Below, piece by piece: positions 1 through 7,716 of a stretch of 10,202 nt of DNA. Within the stretch, counting starts at the first letter, position 1. The number at the start of each line of letters is the position of its first letter. Both the position numbers and the translations under genes were made by a program. A model generated the notes under the pieces. The model saw nothing but the letters and a program-made list of their open reading frames with translations, did not search any database and was not told the origin of the DNA. Source of the DNA: Cyclobacteriaceae bacterium (GTDB lineage Bacteria; Bacteroidota; Bacteroidia; Cytophagales; Cyclobacteriaceae); the NCBI GenBank assembly GCA_019751475.1, contig JAIENH010000453.1:1-10202 (forward strand). The letters are read 5' to 3'.

Positions 1-471
1 GGTGTGAGCATCGCGCATGGTGGTCAACGCCTTAAAGGTTGCCTTCACCACGTTGTGCGGGTTTGACGATCCTTTTGACTTTGCCAACACGTTGTGTACT
101 CCGGCACTCTCCAATACAGCACGCATAGCACCACCGGCTATTACACCCGTACCAGGCGAAGCGGGCTTTAACAACACCAGGCCACCACCAAACTTACCGA
201 TCGACTCATGCGGCACCGTGCCTTTGATAATCGGAACTTTCACGAGGTGCTTCTTCGCATCATCAATTCCTTTGGTGATAGCATCCGTTACTTCATTGGC
301 TTTGCCTAATCCGTAACCTACCACACCATTGCCATCGCCTACTACCACAATGGCCGCGAAGCTGAACCTGCGTCCACCCTTCACCACTTTGGCCACACGC
401 TGTATCGCTACGACTTTTTCCTTCAAGTCGATTTCGCTGGCTTTTACCGTACTGACGTTGCTTTGTGTCAT
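1..471 (-). CDS. rpsE: 30S ribosomal protein S5 (uS5), C-terminus cut by window edge
   Basis: uS5 sits near the decoding centre of the 30S subunit and contributes to translational accuracy. I translated this frame by hand from the ATG at 471-469. It begins [19 protein letters not shown] and stays open for 157 codons to the left edge. The N-terminal double-stranded-RNA-binding-like domain is clear: VKGGRRFSF, the loop involved in spectinomycin sensitivity, is followed by [19 protein letters not shown]. The C-terminal domain shows [20 protein letters not shown] and ends at ..TTMRDAHT, so I estimate about 15 residues are missing. The start lies 3 nt after the rplR stop with no Shine-Dalgarno sequence, which suggests translational coupling. 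In the usual spc order rpmD, rplO and secY would follow outside the window. Confidence 0.97.
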   Translation of the reverse strand, partial: MTQSNVSTVKASEIDLKEKVVAIQRVAKVVKGGRRFSFAAIVVVGDGNGVVGYGLGKANEVTDAITKGIDDAKKHLVKVPIIKGTVPHESIGKFGGGLVLLKPASPGTGVIAGGAMRAVLESAGVHNVLAKSKGSSNPHNVVKATFKALTTMRDAHT

Positions 472-474
472 CGT

Positions 475-828
475 TTAGAATTTTAAACCACCCTCTCTGG
501 CGCCATCGGCCAAAGCCTTTACGTTTCCATGATAGAGATAACCGTTGCGATCAAACACTACGTGCTCAATACCTGAGGCCTTTGCTTTCTCCGCTACCTT
601 GATGCCCACCGTCTTGGATGTGGTGAGGTTGAGCTTTGACTTTTTGTTAATCTCTGATGACGAAGCCGCCACTATGGTGTGACCCTTCGAGTCGTCAATT
701 AATTGTGCGTAGATCGCCTTGTTGCTGCGATAAACAGACAGGCGCGGACGCTGCGAGGTACCCTCAACACTCTTGCGAATGCCGGCCTTGATCCTCTCCC
801 TGCGTTGTGCTTTGATCTTCACTGACAT
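475..828 (-). CDS. rplR: 50S ribosomal protein L18 (uL18)
   Basis: uL18 binds 5S rRNA and, with uL5, helps place it in the central protuberance of the 50S subunit. The 117-residue product has the usual family length. It starts [20 protein letters not shown] and contains the [20 protein letters not shown] strand-helix core. It ends in the family signature [20 protein letters not shown] followed by AREGGLKF. The gene lies between rplF (9-nt gap) and rpsE (3-nt gap) in canonical spc order. No strong ribosome binding site is visible before the ATG. I see nothing unusual in the protein. Confidence 0.98.
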   Translation of the reverse strand: MSVKIKAQRRERIKAGIRKSVEGTSQRPRLSVYRSNKAIYAQLIDDSKGHTIVAASSSEINKKSKLNLTTSKTVGIKVAEKAKASGIEHVVFDRNGYLYHGNVKALADGAREGGLKF

Positions 829-837
829 AATCTTCTA

Positions 838-1395
838 TTATTTAGCAGCCGCCTTACCAGCTTTTCTGCGTACATATTCACCTACATAACGGATACCCTT
901 GCCTTTGTAAGGCTCCACTTTCCTCAGCGACTTGATCTTGGCAGCAATCTGCCCGATCAATTGCTTATCGATGCCTTCCAGGGTAATGATCGGATTTGCA
1001 CCTTTCTCCTGGGCTGCCTGCAACTTCAGTTCTGAAGGCACCGCCAGAAACACGCTGTGTGAATAGCCAAGGCTCAACTCCAGCACATTGCTTTGAGCGG
1101 ATGCTTTGTAACCCACACCAATCAATTCCAACTCTTCCTTATATCCTTTGCTCACCCCTACCACCATGTTGGCAATGAGGGCGCGGTACAGTCCGTGTAA
1201 TGCACGATCCGGCTTTTCTTCTGAGGGACGTGTTACCTCAACGGAACCGTTCTCCACCTTCACCTTGAAGTTAGGATTGAGTGTCTGATGCAGTTGTCCT
1301 TTCGGGCCTTTCACCGTCACTTTACGGCTAGCTTCCTCAAAGGTGCAGGTAACACCATTGGGCAGCGTGATGGGCATTTTTCCAATCCGTGACAT
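838..1395 (-). CDS. rplF: 50S ribosomal protein L6 (uL6)
   Basis: uL6 binds 23S rRNA close to the sarcin-ricin loop and the factor-binding site of the 50S subunit. The frame is open back to 1434, but the conserved N-terminus MSRIGKMPITLPNGV begins at the ATG at 1395-1393. That start gives 185 residues and leaves a 10-nt gap after rpsH instead of an overlap. Two homologous alpha/beta domains are recognisable. The second carries the conserved segment VEPYKGKGIRYVGEYVRRKAGK at the C-terminus, which is the best family marker. The longer start at 1434 would add 13 residues with no family counterpart, so I rejected it. Confidence 0.97.
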   Translation of the reverse strand: MSRIGKMPITLPNGVTCTFEEASRKVTVKGPKGQLHQTLNPNFKVKVENGSVEVTRPSEEKPDRALHGLYRALIANMVVGVSKGYKEELELIGVGYKASAQSNVLELSLGYSHSVFLAVPSELKLQAAQEKGANPIITLEGIDKQLIGQIAAKIKSLRKVEPYKGKGIRYVGEYVRRKAGKAAAK

Positions 1396-1405
1396 TTTCT
1401 TGCTA

Positions 1406-1804
1406 TTAATAAACGTAACACAATACTTCTCCACCCACGTTCAGCGCACGCGCTTCCTTATCGGTGATCACTCCCTTGCTGGTAGAAAGGATGGCAATGC
1501 CAAGTCCATTCAACACCTTGGGAAGCTCATCCGCTGGCTTATACTGACGCAGACCCGGTGTGCTGACACGGTCAATCTTTGAAATAGCCGAATCACGCGT
1601 TTCAGGATTATACTTCAACGCGATGCGAATCTTGCCCTGCTTATTGTCAGTATCCTCAAACTTATAATTGAGGATATAGCCCTTGTCAAACAACACCTTG
1701 GTGATCTCCTTCTTCAGGTTGCTGGCAGGAACCTCCACCACGCGGTGGCGTGATTTAATGGCATTTCTAAGCCGGGTCAAGTAGTCTGCAATAGGGTCTG
1801 TCAT
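1406..1804 (-). CDS. rpsH: 30S ribosomal protein S8 (uS8)
   Basis: uS8 is a primary 16S rRNA-binding protein of the central domain. In Escherichia coli it is also the translational repressor of the spc operon. The 132-residue product starts [20 protein letters not shown]. It contains [19 protein letters not shown] and the C-terminal signature [20 protein letters not shown] followed by [11 protein letters not shown]. The gene is preceded by the only large gap in the cluster, 78 nt, which holds a promoter-like sequence and a GC-rich hairpin. Expression of rpsH and the genes after it may therefore be partly uncoupled from the genes before it, though this is inference. Confidence 0.98.
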   Translation of the reverse strand: MTDPIADYLTRLRNAIKSRHRVVEVPASNLKKEITKVLFDKGYILNYKFEDTDNKQGKIRIALKYNPETRDSAISKIDRVSTPGLRQYKPADELPKVLNGLGIAILSTSKGVITDKEARALNVGGEVLCYVY

Positions 1805-1824
1805 GTTCTTTTCTTAATTAAAAC

Positions 1825-1851
1825 GCGGCCCGCTTTTAAAAACGGGGCCGC
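1825..1851 (-). other. GC-rich hairpin in the rpsN-rpsH gap
   Basis: A perfect 7-bp inverted repeat, GCGGCCC and GGGCCGC, encloses a 13-nt AU-rich loop in the transcribed strand. The stem can be extended by one pair past a bulged C. The sequence after the stem (GTTTTAATTAAG) has only four consecutive U residues, so it is a poor intrinsic terminator. It lies 20 nt before the rpsH ATG. It could be a partial attenuator, an RNA processing or stability element, or a protein-binding site for feedback by uS8. The sequence does not distinguish these. Only read-through transcripts would carry the whole stem, because the adjacent promoter candidate would start within it. Confidence 0.6.
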
Positions 1852-1882
1852 AAAGATATTTAATTACTTCTCTTTCTTCAAA
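1851..1882 (-). promoter_or_regulatory. candidate internal promoter upstream of rpsH
   Basis: On the minus strand TTTG (1882-1879) is followed after 20 nt by TATCTTTG (1858-1851). This fits the Bacteroidota housekeeping sigma pattern of TTG or TTTG, about 19-21 nt, then TAnnTTTG. The upstream box lies just past the rpsN stop codon, so the element occupies the one roomy gap of the cluster. Its -7 box has the same octamer as the promoter in front of rplC. It would drive rpsH-rplF-rplR-rpsE and whatever follows. The motif match is direct observation, and activity is inferred. Confidence 0.65.
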
Positions 1883-2152
1883 TTACCAGCTTGCTTTCGT
1901 CAATCCAGGGATTTTACCATCGTGGGCCATCTGGCGGAACTGGTTACGGCAAATGCCGAATTTGCTCATGTATCCGCGGGGGCGGCCCGTCAATTTGCAA
2001 CGGTTCTTAATCCGTACGGCCGAGGAGCTGCGGGGGAGTTTGTCCAACCCTTCCCAATCGCCAGCGGCCTTCAACGCTTCGCGCTTCTTGGCGTAGCGAG
2101 CTACCAGCTTCACCTTCTTCTTATCCCGTGCAATGATTGACAGTTTTGCCAT
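1883..2152 (-). CDS. rpsN: 30S ribosomal protein S14 (uS14), zinc-free form
   Basis: uS14 binds the 3' major domain of 16S rRNA in the 30S head. The 89-residue product begins [20 protein letters not shown]. It has the conserved C-terminal half [20 protein letters not shown] followed by [19 protein letters not shown]. Only two cysteines are present and the two CxxC pairs of the short zinc-binding form are absent, so this is the zinc-independent (C-minus) version at the usual Bacteroidota length. It follows rplE after 8 nt. An AGGA sequence lies 4 nt before the ATG, closer than ideal for a Shine-Dalgarno interaction. Confidence 0.98.
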   Translation of the reverse strand: MAKLSIIARDKKKVKLVARYAKKREALKAAGDWEGLDKLPRSSSAVRIKNRCKLTGRPRGYMSKFGICRNQFRQMAHDGKIPGLTKASW

Positions 2153-2160
2153 AAATCCTG

Positions 2161-2712
2161 TTAATTTTTGTTTACAAATGGCATCCCGAAAGCTTTCAGG
2201 AGCGCGTAACTTTCTTCATCTGTTTGTGCCGAGGTAACGAACGTGATGTCCATACCGTTGATTTTGCTGACTTTGTCAATTGAAATCTCCGGGAAGATGA
2301 TCTGTTCCTTTACACCGAGCGTATAATTTCCACGGCCGTCAAAACCCTTGTCGCTCACGCCTTTGAAGTCGCGCACACGGGGCAGGGCCACGTTCATCAG
2401 CCTGTCCATAAACTCATACATGCGTGCACCGCGAAGTGTAACTTTCACACCGATCGGAATGTCAGCACGCAACTTGAAGTTGGAAATGTCTTTCTTCGAG
2501 CGGGTAGGCACAGCCTTCTGGCCAGAGATATTGGTAATCTCCTCCACACCCACGTCAATCATTTTCTTATCGGCCACCGCAGCACCAATACCTTTGTTGA
2601 TGCAGATCTTTTCAATCTTAGGCACCTGCATAACAGACTTATACTGAAACTTTTCTTTCAGCGCAGGTACGATTTCCTTGGTGTACTTTTCTTTTAATCT
2701 TGGCGTTGCCAT
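2161..2712 (-). CDS. rplE: 50S ribosomal protein L5 (uL5)
   Basis: uL5 binds 5S rRNA in the central protuberance and contacts P-site tRNA. The frame is open to 2775, but the family N-terminus begins at the ATG at 2712-2710 ([20 protein letters not shown]). This gives 183 residues and a 7-nt gap after rplX, whereas the longer version would overlap rplX by 56 nt. Family signatures include [14 protein letters not shown] near the N-terminus, [20 protein letters not shown] and [20 protein letters not shown]. The C-terminus reads [11 protein letters not shown]. There is no Shine-Dalgarno sequence at the start, which suggests coupling to rplX. Confidence 0.98.
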   Translation of the reverse strand: MATPRLKEKYTKEIVPALKEKFQYKSVMQVPKIEKICINKGIGAAVADKKMIDVGVEEITNISGQKAVPTRSKKDISNFKLRADIPIGVKVTLRGARMYEFMDRLMNVALPRVRDFKGVSDKGFDGRGNYTLGVKEQIIFPEISIDKVSKINGMDITFVTSAQTDEESYALLKAFGMPFVNKN

Positions 2713-2719
2713 ACGTGTA

Positions 2720-3061
2720 TTACTTAATGAATTCTCCAGTCTTCTTAGCGTAGCGCTGGAGTTTTCCTTTTTCATTCAATTTTCTACCTACCCGGGTCAC
2801 TTTGCCGCTGGCCGGATCAACCAGCATGAGGTTGCTCACGTGAATGCCGCCCTCAGTTTTCTTGATGCCACCCTCCGGCTTGCCGGCCGAAGGCTTCTGA
2901 TGCTTCGTGATGATGTTGATACCCTCCACGATGGCACGCTCCTTCTCAAACACGACTTCCAGCACCTTACCGGACTTTCCTTTGTCGTTACCGGCAATGA
3001 CTTTCACCGTGTCTCCTTTGCGGATATGCCACTTGGGCTGCTTGTTAAACTTCCTCTCCAT
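2720..3061 (-). CDS. rplX: 50S ribosomal protein L24 (uL24)
   Basis: uL24 is an early-assembly protein that binds the 5' region of 23S rRNA near the exit of the polypeptide tunnel. The 113-residue product carries an N-terminal KOW domain at about residues 12-42, with [20 protein letters not shown] as its signature. The next conserved block is [30 protein letters not shown] follows in the C-terminal half. Length and architecture are normal for the family. The gene follows rplN after 4 nt and precedes rplE by 7 nt. Confidence 0.98.
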   Translation of the reverse strand: MERKFNKQPKWHIRKGDTVKVIAGNDKGKSGKVLEVVFEKERAIVEGINIITKHQKPSAGKPEGGIKKTEGGIHVSNLMLVDPASGKVTRVGRKLNEKGKLQRYAKKTGEFIK

Positions 3062-3065
3062 AATC

Positions 3066-3434
3066 TTAGATAACTTCTGGGGCCAGTGATATAATCTTCA
3101 TAAACTGCTTCTCGCGAAGCTCACGCGCTACCGGTCCGAAAATACGTGTGCCACGGGGCTCATCCTGGGGATTGAGCAACACGGCTGCGTTGTCTTCAAA
3201 GCGGATATATGAACCATCTTTTCTTCTCACTTCTTTCTTCGTGCGCACCACTACGGCTTTGGATACAGTACCCTTCTTGATCTGGCTGGTAGGGATGGCA
3301 GATTTCACCGTTACCACGATTTTATCGCCCACGGAAGCGTAGCGTCTTTTTGTTCCGCCCAATACGTGTAGACAAAGGACTTCTTTTGCCCCGCTGTTGT
3401 CTGCCACGATAAGCCTGCTTTCGTTTTGTATCAT
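3066..3434 (-). CDS. rplN: 50S ribosomal protein L14 (uL14)
   Basis: uL14 lies at the subunit interface, where it contributes to bridges with 16S rRNA and is the docking site of the silencing factor RsfS. The 122-residue product matches the typical length exactly. It starts [20 protein letters not shown] and contains [20 protein letters not shown]. The C-terminal signature is [20 protein letters not shown] followed by [15 protein letters not shown]. It is separated from rpsQ by 29 nt, in which I see no promoter or hairpin. Confidence 0.98.
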   Translation of the reverse strand: MIQNESRLIVADNSGAKEVLCLHVLGGTKRRYASVGDKIVVTVKSAIPTSQIKKGTVSKAVVVRTKKEVRRKDGSYIRFEDNAAVLLNPQDEPRGTRIFGPVARELREKQFMKIISLAPEVI

Positions 3435-3463
3435 AACTCAGTGTCGTTAACTCGCTTTAAAAA

Positions 3464-3721
3464 TTACTTTGCCTTTTCTACTATCTCTACCAATCTCCAG
3501 CGCTTGTTCTTGCTCAGCGGGCGTGTCTCCATGATACGCACCGTATCGCCAATGCCGGCCTCGTTCTTCTCATCATGCGCCATCAGCTTGGTGGTCTTAT
3601 TCATGAATTTTCCATAGATCGGGTGCTTCACTTTGCGGTCAATGGCAATGGTGATGCTCTTCTGCATCTTGTTGCTGACCACCCGGCCTACTCGTTCCTT
3701 ACGTAAATTCCTTTCTTCCAT
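3464..3721 (-). CDS. rpsQ: 30S ribosomal protein S17 (uS17)
   Basis: uS17 is a primary 16S rRNA-binding protein of the 5' domain with an OB fold. The frame is open to 3775, but the conserved sequence starts at the ATG at 3721-3719, giving 85 residues ([20 protein letters not shown]). That start leaves a 7-nt gap after rpmC, while the longer one would add 18 residues overlapping the end of rpmC. The signature [20 protein letters not shown] is followed by [20 protein letters not shown], the family's usual C-terminal block. Nothing unusual is seen. Confidence 0.97.
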   Translation of the reverse strand: MEERNLRKERVGRVVSNKMQKSITIAIDRKVKHPIYGKFMNKTTKLMAHDEKNEAGIGDTVRIMETRPLSKNKRWRLVEIVEKAK

Positions 3722-3728
3722 ACAGCTG

Positions 3729-3923
3729 TTACTTTTGCGTTTCTTTTTGGCGCAACAATGTGTTGATACGTGCAATGACCCTACGGGTCTCTTTAATCTT
3801 CATCGGGTTTTCGATGGCCGATACCTGGTGAGCAAACTTCATCTTGCGAAGCGTTTCTTTCTCGCTACCGAGCTTCTCTTTCAGCTCGTCCAGGGTCAGG
3901 TCTTTTATCTCTGTGTTCTTCAT
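3729..3923 (-). CDS. rpmC: 50S ribosomal protein L29 (uL29)
   Basis: uL29 is a small helical protein at the tunnel exit of the 50S subunit, next to uL23, and forms part of the docking surface for trigger factor and the signal recognition particle. The 64-residue product begins [20 protein letters not shown] and shows the two-helix pattern. The signature around residues 38-52 reads [20 protein letters not shown]. It lies 5 nt after rplP and 7 nt before rpsQ, which is the canonical order. A GAGG sequence sits only 2 nt before the ATG, so it is unlikely to work as a normal ribosome binding site. Confidence 0.97.
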   Translation of the reverse strand: MKNTEIKDLTLDELKEKLGSEKETLRKMKFAHQVSAIENPMKIKETRRVIARINTLLRQKETQK

Positions 3924-3928
3924 ACCTC

Positions 3929-4351
3929 TTATGCTTCAACGTAGTCTCTGCGTACTACAAACTTGGTCTTGATCGGCAGCTTGCCATCGGCCAGCTTCAA
4001 TGCTTCAAATGCTGTAGCGCGGTTTACACCACCGGCCTCAAACAAAATCGTGCCCGGCTTAATCGGGGCCACCCAATATTCAGGAGCACCTTTACCTTTA
4101 CCCATACGAACCTCGGCTGGTTTGCGTGTCACCGGCTTATCAGGGAACACCCGAATCCACACCTGGCCTTCACGCTTCATGGCGCGGGTCACCGCTACAC
4201 GAGCCGCCTCCAATTGACGCGCTGTCAACAATCCCATCTCTACTGCCTTTAAGCCAAATGACCCAAACGCAATTGTATGACCGCGGGTAGCCATGCCTTT
4301 CACACGGCCTTTTTGTGACTTCCTGTATTTGGTACGCTTTGGTTGTAACAT
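3929..4351 (-). CDS. rplP: 50S ribosomal protein L16 (uL16)
   Basis: uL16 is a late-assembly protein beside the peptidyl transferase centre and the A-site tRNA. The 140-residue product starts [20 protein letters not shown]. It contains the rRNA-binding block [20 protein letters not shown]. The family signature is [20 protein letters not shown], where the leading Arg corresponds to the residue hydroxylated in some bacteria. It follows rpsC after 30 nt and precedes rpmC by 5 nt. Only a distant AAGG is seen before the ATG. Confidence 0.98.
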   Translation of the reverse strand: MLQPKRTKYRKSQKGRVKGMATRGHTIAFGSFGLKAVEMGLLTARQLEAARVAVTRAMKREGQVWIRVFPDKPVTRKPAEVRMGKGKGAPEYWVAPIKPGTILFEAGGVNRATAFEALKLADGKLPIKTKFVVRRDYVEA

Positions 4352-4381
4352 CGCTAAAAACCTTTTTTACTATTGAATCAA

Positions 4382-5188
4382 TTAACGTCTTCCCCTTCTG
4401 TCGCCACCACCGCGGTTGTCTCCGCCCCTTCTGTCTCCGCCACGATCGCCACGGCTATCGCCTCTGCGCTCGTTGCGCTCACCACCTCTGCGTGGTCCGC
4501 CAGCTTGTGATTTGTTGTCACCACTTTGCGATACGATACCTACGTTTGGTGACAAGTCACGCTTGCCAAATATCTCTCCTTTAAAAATCCACACTTTGAT
4601 ACCGATCTTGCCATACACCGTCTGCGCTTCTGAGATGGCATAGTCGATATCAGCACGCAGTGTGTGAAGCGGAATGCGTCCTTCCTTATATTGTTCTGTG
4701 CGGGCCATATCGGCACCAGCCAAACGACCTGACAACTTCACTTTAATTCCTTCCGCACCTACACGCATAGAAGAGGCAATAGCCTGCTTCATAGCTCTTC
4801 GGTAAGAAATACGGGCCTCCAACTGCTGTGCAATGGACTCGCCTACCAATCTCGCATCCAACTCAGGACGCTTGATTTCAAAGATGTTGATCTGAACATC
4901 TTTGCCGGTAAGCTTCTTCAATTCTTCCTTGATCTTATCGACTTCAGTACCTCCTTTGCCGATCACCACACCCGGACGGGCTGTGTGAATGGTAAGGGTG
5001 ATACGCTTGATGGTGCGCTCAATTACCACTTTGGCAATGCCACCCTTCTGGATGCGCGCATCAATGTATTTTCTGATTTTCTGGTCTTCTACCAGCTTAT
5101 CGGAAAACTCTTTTCCACCGAACCAGCTGGAGTCCCAACCGCGCACTATGCCGAGGCGGAAGCCGACAGGATTAATTTTTTGTCCCAT
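4382..5188 (-). CDS. rpsC: 30S ribosomal protein S3 (uS3) with an Arg/Gly/Asp-rich tail
   Basis: uS3 forms part of the mRNA entry channel on the solvent side of the 30S head and has helicase-related contacts with mRNA. The 268-residue product starts [20 protein letters not shown]. The KH type II domain has its GxxG loop as GKGG at residues 77-80, and the C-terminal domain includes [20 protein letters not shown]. The core ends near residue 219. It is followed by a low-complexity tail of about 49 residues made largely of Gly, Arg and Asp, with repeats such as RRGGD and RGGGDRRG. The E. coli protein is 233 residues. The start codon overlaps the rplV stop by one base (TAATG), indicating translational coupling. 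Confidence 0.98.
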   Translation of the reverse strand: MGQKINPVGFRLGIVRGWDSSWFGGKEFSDKLVEDQKIRKYIDARIQKGGIAKVVIERTIKRITLTIHTARPGVVIGKGGTEVDKIKEELKKLTGKDVQINIFEIKRPELDARLVGESIAQQLEARISYRRAMKQAIASSMRVGAEGIKVKLSGRLAGADMARTEQYKEGRIPLHTLRADIDYAISEAQTVYGKIGIKVWIFKGEIFGKRDLSPNVGIVSQSGDNKSQAGGPRRGGERNERRGDSRGDRGGDRRGGDNRGGGDRRGRR

Positions 5189-5658
5189 TATTCGTTGGTT
5201 TCTTTTTCAACCTTCTTTGTCTCTGTCAATTGTACCGGCATTCTATCCACCACTAACGTGACATGGTTCGAACGCTTGCGCACGCGGTGTGCACGACCTT
5301 GTGGTGCAGGGCGCAGTCTCTTCAAAATGCGACCTCCTCCTACAAACACATCCTTCACAAAAAGATCAGCCTCTTCCAACTTCACATCCTTATTCTTCGA
5401 TTCCCAATTTGAAATGGCTGACATCAATAACTTCTCCATGCGAGCAGCCGGGTGCTTGGTCTCGTACTTCAGCAAGTTCAATGCTTTAGCCACGCGCTCA
5501 CCTCTTATCAAATCAGCCACCAGGCGCATCTTGCGAGGCGAAGTGGGAACATCATTGAGATAAGCCGTTGCAGGGCCTGTCTTAGCAGCTTCTTTCACCG
5601 CTTTGATCTTCAGACGCTTCTGAACGGACCGTTTTAATTTTTTCTCTGTCGTTTCCAT
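5188..5658 (-). CDS. rplV: 50S ribosomal protein L22 (uL22) with a basic N-terminal extension
   Basis: uL22 lines the polypeptide exit tunnel with a long beta-hairpin and contacts all domains of 23S rRNA. The frame opens at a TTG at 5667, but the ATG at 5658-5656 is preferred. It gives 156 residues and a 13-nt gap after rpsS. The usual N-terminal helix appears as [20 protein letters not shown] only at residues 36-55. It is preceded by about 27 extra residues, mostly Lys, Arg and Ala, compared with the E. coli protein. The hairpin region ([20 protein letters not shown] followed by [11 protein letters not shown]) is intact. The stop overlaps the rpsC start by one base. Confidence 0.96.
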   Translation of the reverse strand: METTEKKLKRSVQKRLKIKAVKEAAKTGPATAYLNDVPTSPRKMRLVADLIRGERVAKALNLLKYETKHPAARMEKLLMSAISNWESKNKDVKLEEADLFVKDVFVGGGRILKRLRPAPQGRAHRVRKRSNHVTLVVDRMPVQLTETKKVEKETNE

Positions 5659-5671
5659 GGACTTCAACTAA

Positions 5672-5959
5672 TTATTTTGCCGCGGCAGCCTCTGCCTTGT
5701 TATTACCGGTATGGCCTTTGAATGTGCGGGTAGGTGCAAATTCACCCAGTTTATGACCTACCATGTTTTCGGTGACATACACGGGTATAAACTTGTTGCC
5801 ATTGTGTACGGCAAACGTGAACCCAATCAGGTCGGGCGTAATGGTACTTCTGCGTGACCATGTCTTGATCACCGACTTCTTTCCTGACTGCTCCATCGTG
5901 CTCACCTTCTTGGCAAGCCGGCTATCGAGGTATGCACCTTTTTTAATTGACCTTCCCAT
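5672..5959 (-). CDS. rpsS: 30S ribosomal protein S19 (uS19)
   Basis: uS19 binds the head of the 30S subunit, where it contacts uS13 and the A-site finger bridge. The 95-residue product begins [20 protein letters not shown]. It has the family signature [20 protein letters not shown] followed by [20 protein letters not shown]. Its ATG overlaps the rplB stop by one base (TAATG). It is also the one gene in the cluster with a strong, well-spaced Shine-Dalgarno sequence: GGAGG lies 8 nt before the ATG, encoded within the last codons of rplB. Coupled re-initiation from rplB is therefore well supported. Confidence 0.98.
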   Translation of the reverse strand: MGRSIKKGAYLDSRLAKKVSTMEQSGKKSVIKTWSRRSTITPDLIGFTFAVHNGNKFIPVYVTENMVGHKLGEFAPTRTFKGHTGNNKAEAAAAK

Positions 5960-6783
5960 TATTTTTTCCTCCGGGCTATGATTAAACCATCTGAATATTT
6001 CTTAGGATGACGCGTCTTCTTGCCTTTTGCCAGCAAGCCTTTGCGTGACCGTGGATGACCACCGGATGCGCGACCCTCGCCACCACCCATCGGGTGATCT
6101 ACCGGGTTCATGGCTACGGCACGGTTGCGAGGGCGTCTGCCTCTCCAACGCGTACGACCAGCTTTACCTACGGACTCGTTCATGTGATCAGGATTTGAAA
6201 CAGCGCCCACCGTTGCCAAGCAACGTGACAGCACATTTCTCATCTCACCTGACGGCATCTTCAATGTTGCATAATCTCCTTCGCGGGCCAACAATTGCAC
6301 AAATGAACCGGCACTGCGTGCAATACCTGCACCACGACCGGGCTTATTCTCCACATTGTGAATAATGGTACCGAGGGGAATTTTAGAAAGTGGCAATGTG
6401 TTGCCTACTTCCGGAGCAACATCCTCACCTGACACAACTTTCTGTCCTACTTTCAAACCTTGTGGTGCGATGATGTAAGACTTGAAGCCGTCAGCGTAAT
6501 ATAATTTTGCTACTCGTGCCGTACGGGTAGGATCGTACTCAATTGATTTTACAACAGCAGGAACTCCAAACTTGTCGCGCTTGAAGTCGATGTCTCTTAA
6601 CTTCTGCTTGTGGCCACCACCAATGTAGCGCATAGTCATACGACCGCTGTTGGTACGACCACCTGATTTCTTCAGGGTAGTCAACAATGATTTTTCCGGC
6701 CGGCTTTCGGTAATATCATCGAAGCCTGGTGACAATCTGTGTCGGGTGCCTGGAGTAACCGGTCTTAATTTCTTCAACGCCAT
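5959..6783 (-). CDS. rplB: 50S ribosomal protein L2 (uL2)
   Basis: uL2 is required for subunit association and supports the peptidyl transferase centre. The 274-residue product has the usual length. It starts [20 protein letters not shown] and shows the OB-fold and SH3-like RNA-binding domains in the middle ([40 protein letters not shown]). The signature [20 protein letters not shown] contains the highly conserved His near the catalytic centre. The C-terminus [10 protein letters not shown] followed by [16 protein letters not shown] is basic as expected. It follows rplW after 13 nt. Confidence 0.99.
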   Translation of the reverse strand: MALKKLRPVTPGTRHRLSPGFDDITESRPEKSLLTTLKKSGGRTNSGRMTMRYIGGGHKQKLRDIDFKRDKFGVPAVVKSIEYDPTRTARVAKLYYADGFKSYIIAPQGLKVGQKVVSGEDVAPEVGNTLPLSKIPLGTIIHNVENKPGRGAGIARSAGSFVQLLAREGDYATLKMPSGEMRNVLSRCLATVGAVSNPDHMNESVGKAGRTRWRGRRPRNRAVAMNPVDHPMGGGEGRASGGHPRSRKGLLAKGKKTRHPKKYSDGLIIARRKK

Positions 6784-6796
6784 CGCTTATCTTAAA

Positions 6797-7084
6797 TTAA
6801 ACGTTGCCATAAAAATCTATCACTTCACCTGCTGCCAGCGTCACGATTGCCTTTTTGTAGTTAGGCTTGCGACCGGCCAAGGTGCCTGCTTTGGTAAAGC
6901 GCACTTTCTTTTTTCCCATCACGCTGAGGGTATTTACACGCTCTACGTTTACGCCATACATTTTCTCTACAGCACTTTTGATCTCTACCTTGTTGGCATT
7001 GAGATCAACAATGAATCCGTACTTACCCTTTTCATTGAGGGCGGAAACTTTTTCGGTAACCAACGGACGCTTCAGGATGCTCAT
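6797..7084 (-). CDS. rplW: 50S ribosomal protein L23 (uL23)
   Basis: uL23 sits at the tunnel exit and is the main docking site for trigger factor and the signal recognition particle. The 95-residue product starts MSILKRPLVTEKVSALNEKG, with the family block RPLVTEK. It continues KYGFIVDLNANKVEIKSAVE and VNTLSVMGKKKVRFTKAG. The C-terminal strand reads KKAIVTLAAGEVIDFYGNV. It follows rplD after 5 nt. No ribosome binding site is visible before the ATG. Confidence 0.98.
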   Translation of the reverse strand: MSILKRPLVTEKVSALNEKGKYGFIVDLNANKVEIKSAVEKMYGVNVERVNTLSVMGKKKVRFTKAGTLAGRKPNYKKAIVTLAAGEVIDFYGNV

Positions 7085-7089
7085 GTCTA

Positions 7090-7716
7090 TTACTTTAAAA
7101 GGTTATCGATTTTTTCTACAGAGCTTTCAACCAGCACCAGCTTGTCGGCATTGATTACATCGTAGGTATTGATCTGCGAAGCCGTAATCACCTTCGTGTT
7201 TTGAAGGTTTCTTCCGGACGATACGATGTTGCGGTTATTCTCTGGCAGCACGAGCAATGTCTTTTGATCGTTGGCACCGATGGCCTTCATCAAGTTGATG
7301 TACTGCTTGGTCTTGGGCGCTTCGAAATTGAAGTCTTCGATGATGGCTATTGAATTGTCAATGGCCTTGTAGGTGAGGGCCGACTTGCGGGCCAGGTCTT
7401 TCACCTTTTTATTGAGTTTGAAAGAGTAGTCGCGGGGAGCAGGACCGAAAATACGGCCACCGCCTTTAAACTGAGGGTTTTTGATATTACCCGCACGTGC
7501 ACCGCCTGTACCCTTTTGCTTCTTAATCTTCTTGGAAGAACCGCTGATCTCGTTACGCTGCTTGGACTTATGTGTGCCCTGGCGCTGGTTGGCCAAGTAG
7601 CTTTTCACATCCAACCAAATGGCGTGATCGTTAGGCTCAATGCCAAACACCTCCGTAGAGAGGTTGATTTTACGGCCGGTGGATTCACCGCTCTGTTTTA
7701 CAACTGCTATGTCCAT
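7090..7716 (-). CDS. rplD: 50S ribosomal protein L4 (uL4)
   Basis: uL4 nucleates 50S assembly and its long loop lines the exit tunnel constriction. In E. coli it also represses the S10 operon through the mRNA leader. The 208-residue product begins [20 protein letters not shown]. The extended loop is visible as [20 protein letters not shown] followed by [18 protein letters not shown] at about residues 70-105. A GTG directly precedes the chosen ATG in frame; the ATG is preferred because its A is shared with the rplC stop TGA, a one-base overlap. No Shine-Dalgarno sequence is seen. Whether this uL4 controls the leader hairpins upstream is untested. Confidence 0.97.
   Translation of the reverse strand: MDIAVVKQSGESTGRKINLSTEVFGIEPNDHAIWLDVKSYLANQRQGTHKSKQRNEISGSSKKIKKQKGTGGARAGNIKNPQFKGGGRIFGPAPRDYSFKLNKKVKDLARKSALTYKAIDNSIAIIEDFNFEAPKTKQYINLMKAIGANDQKTLLVLPENNRNIVSSGRNLQNTKVITASQINTYDVINADKLVLVESSVEKIDNLLK

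Noticed and set aside
1396..1434. Longer rplF start adding 13 residues
   Set aside because: The added residues have no family counterpart and overlap rpsH; MSRIGKMPI at 1395 is the standard uL6 start.
2713..2775. Longer rplE start adding 21 residues inside rplX
   Set aside because: It would overlap rplX by 56 nt, and the uL5 family N-terminus begins at the ATG at 2712.
3722..3775. Longer rpsQ start adding 18 residues
   Set aside because: It overlaps the end of rpmC, has no family similarity, and contains a Cys/Lys-rich out-of-frame reading of rpmC.
4382..4520. Repetitive Gly/Arg codons as a possible DNA repeat or CRISPR-like element
   Set aside because: The repetition is irregular, in frame, and explained by the low-complexity tail of uS3.
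5659..5667. TTG start for rplV three codons upstream
   Set aside because: An ATG three codons later gives a normal gap and is the far more common start codon.
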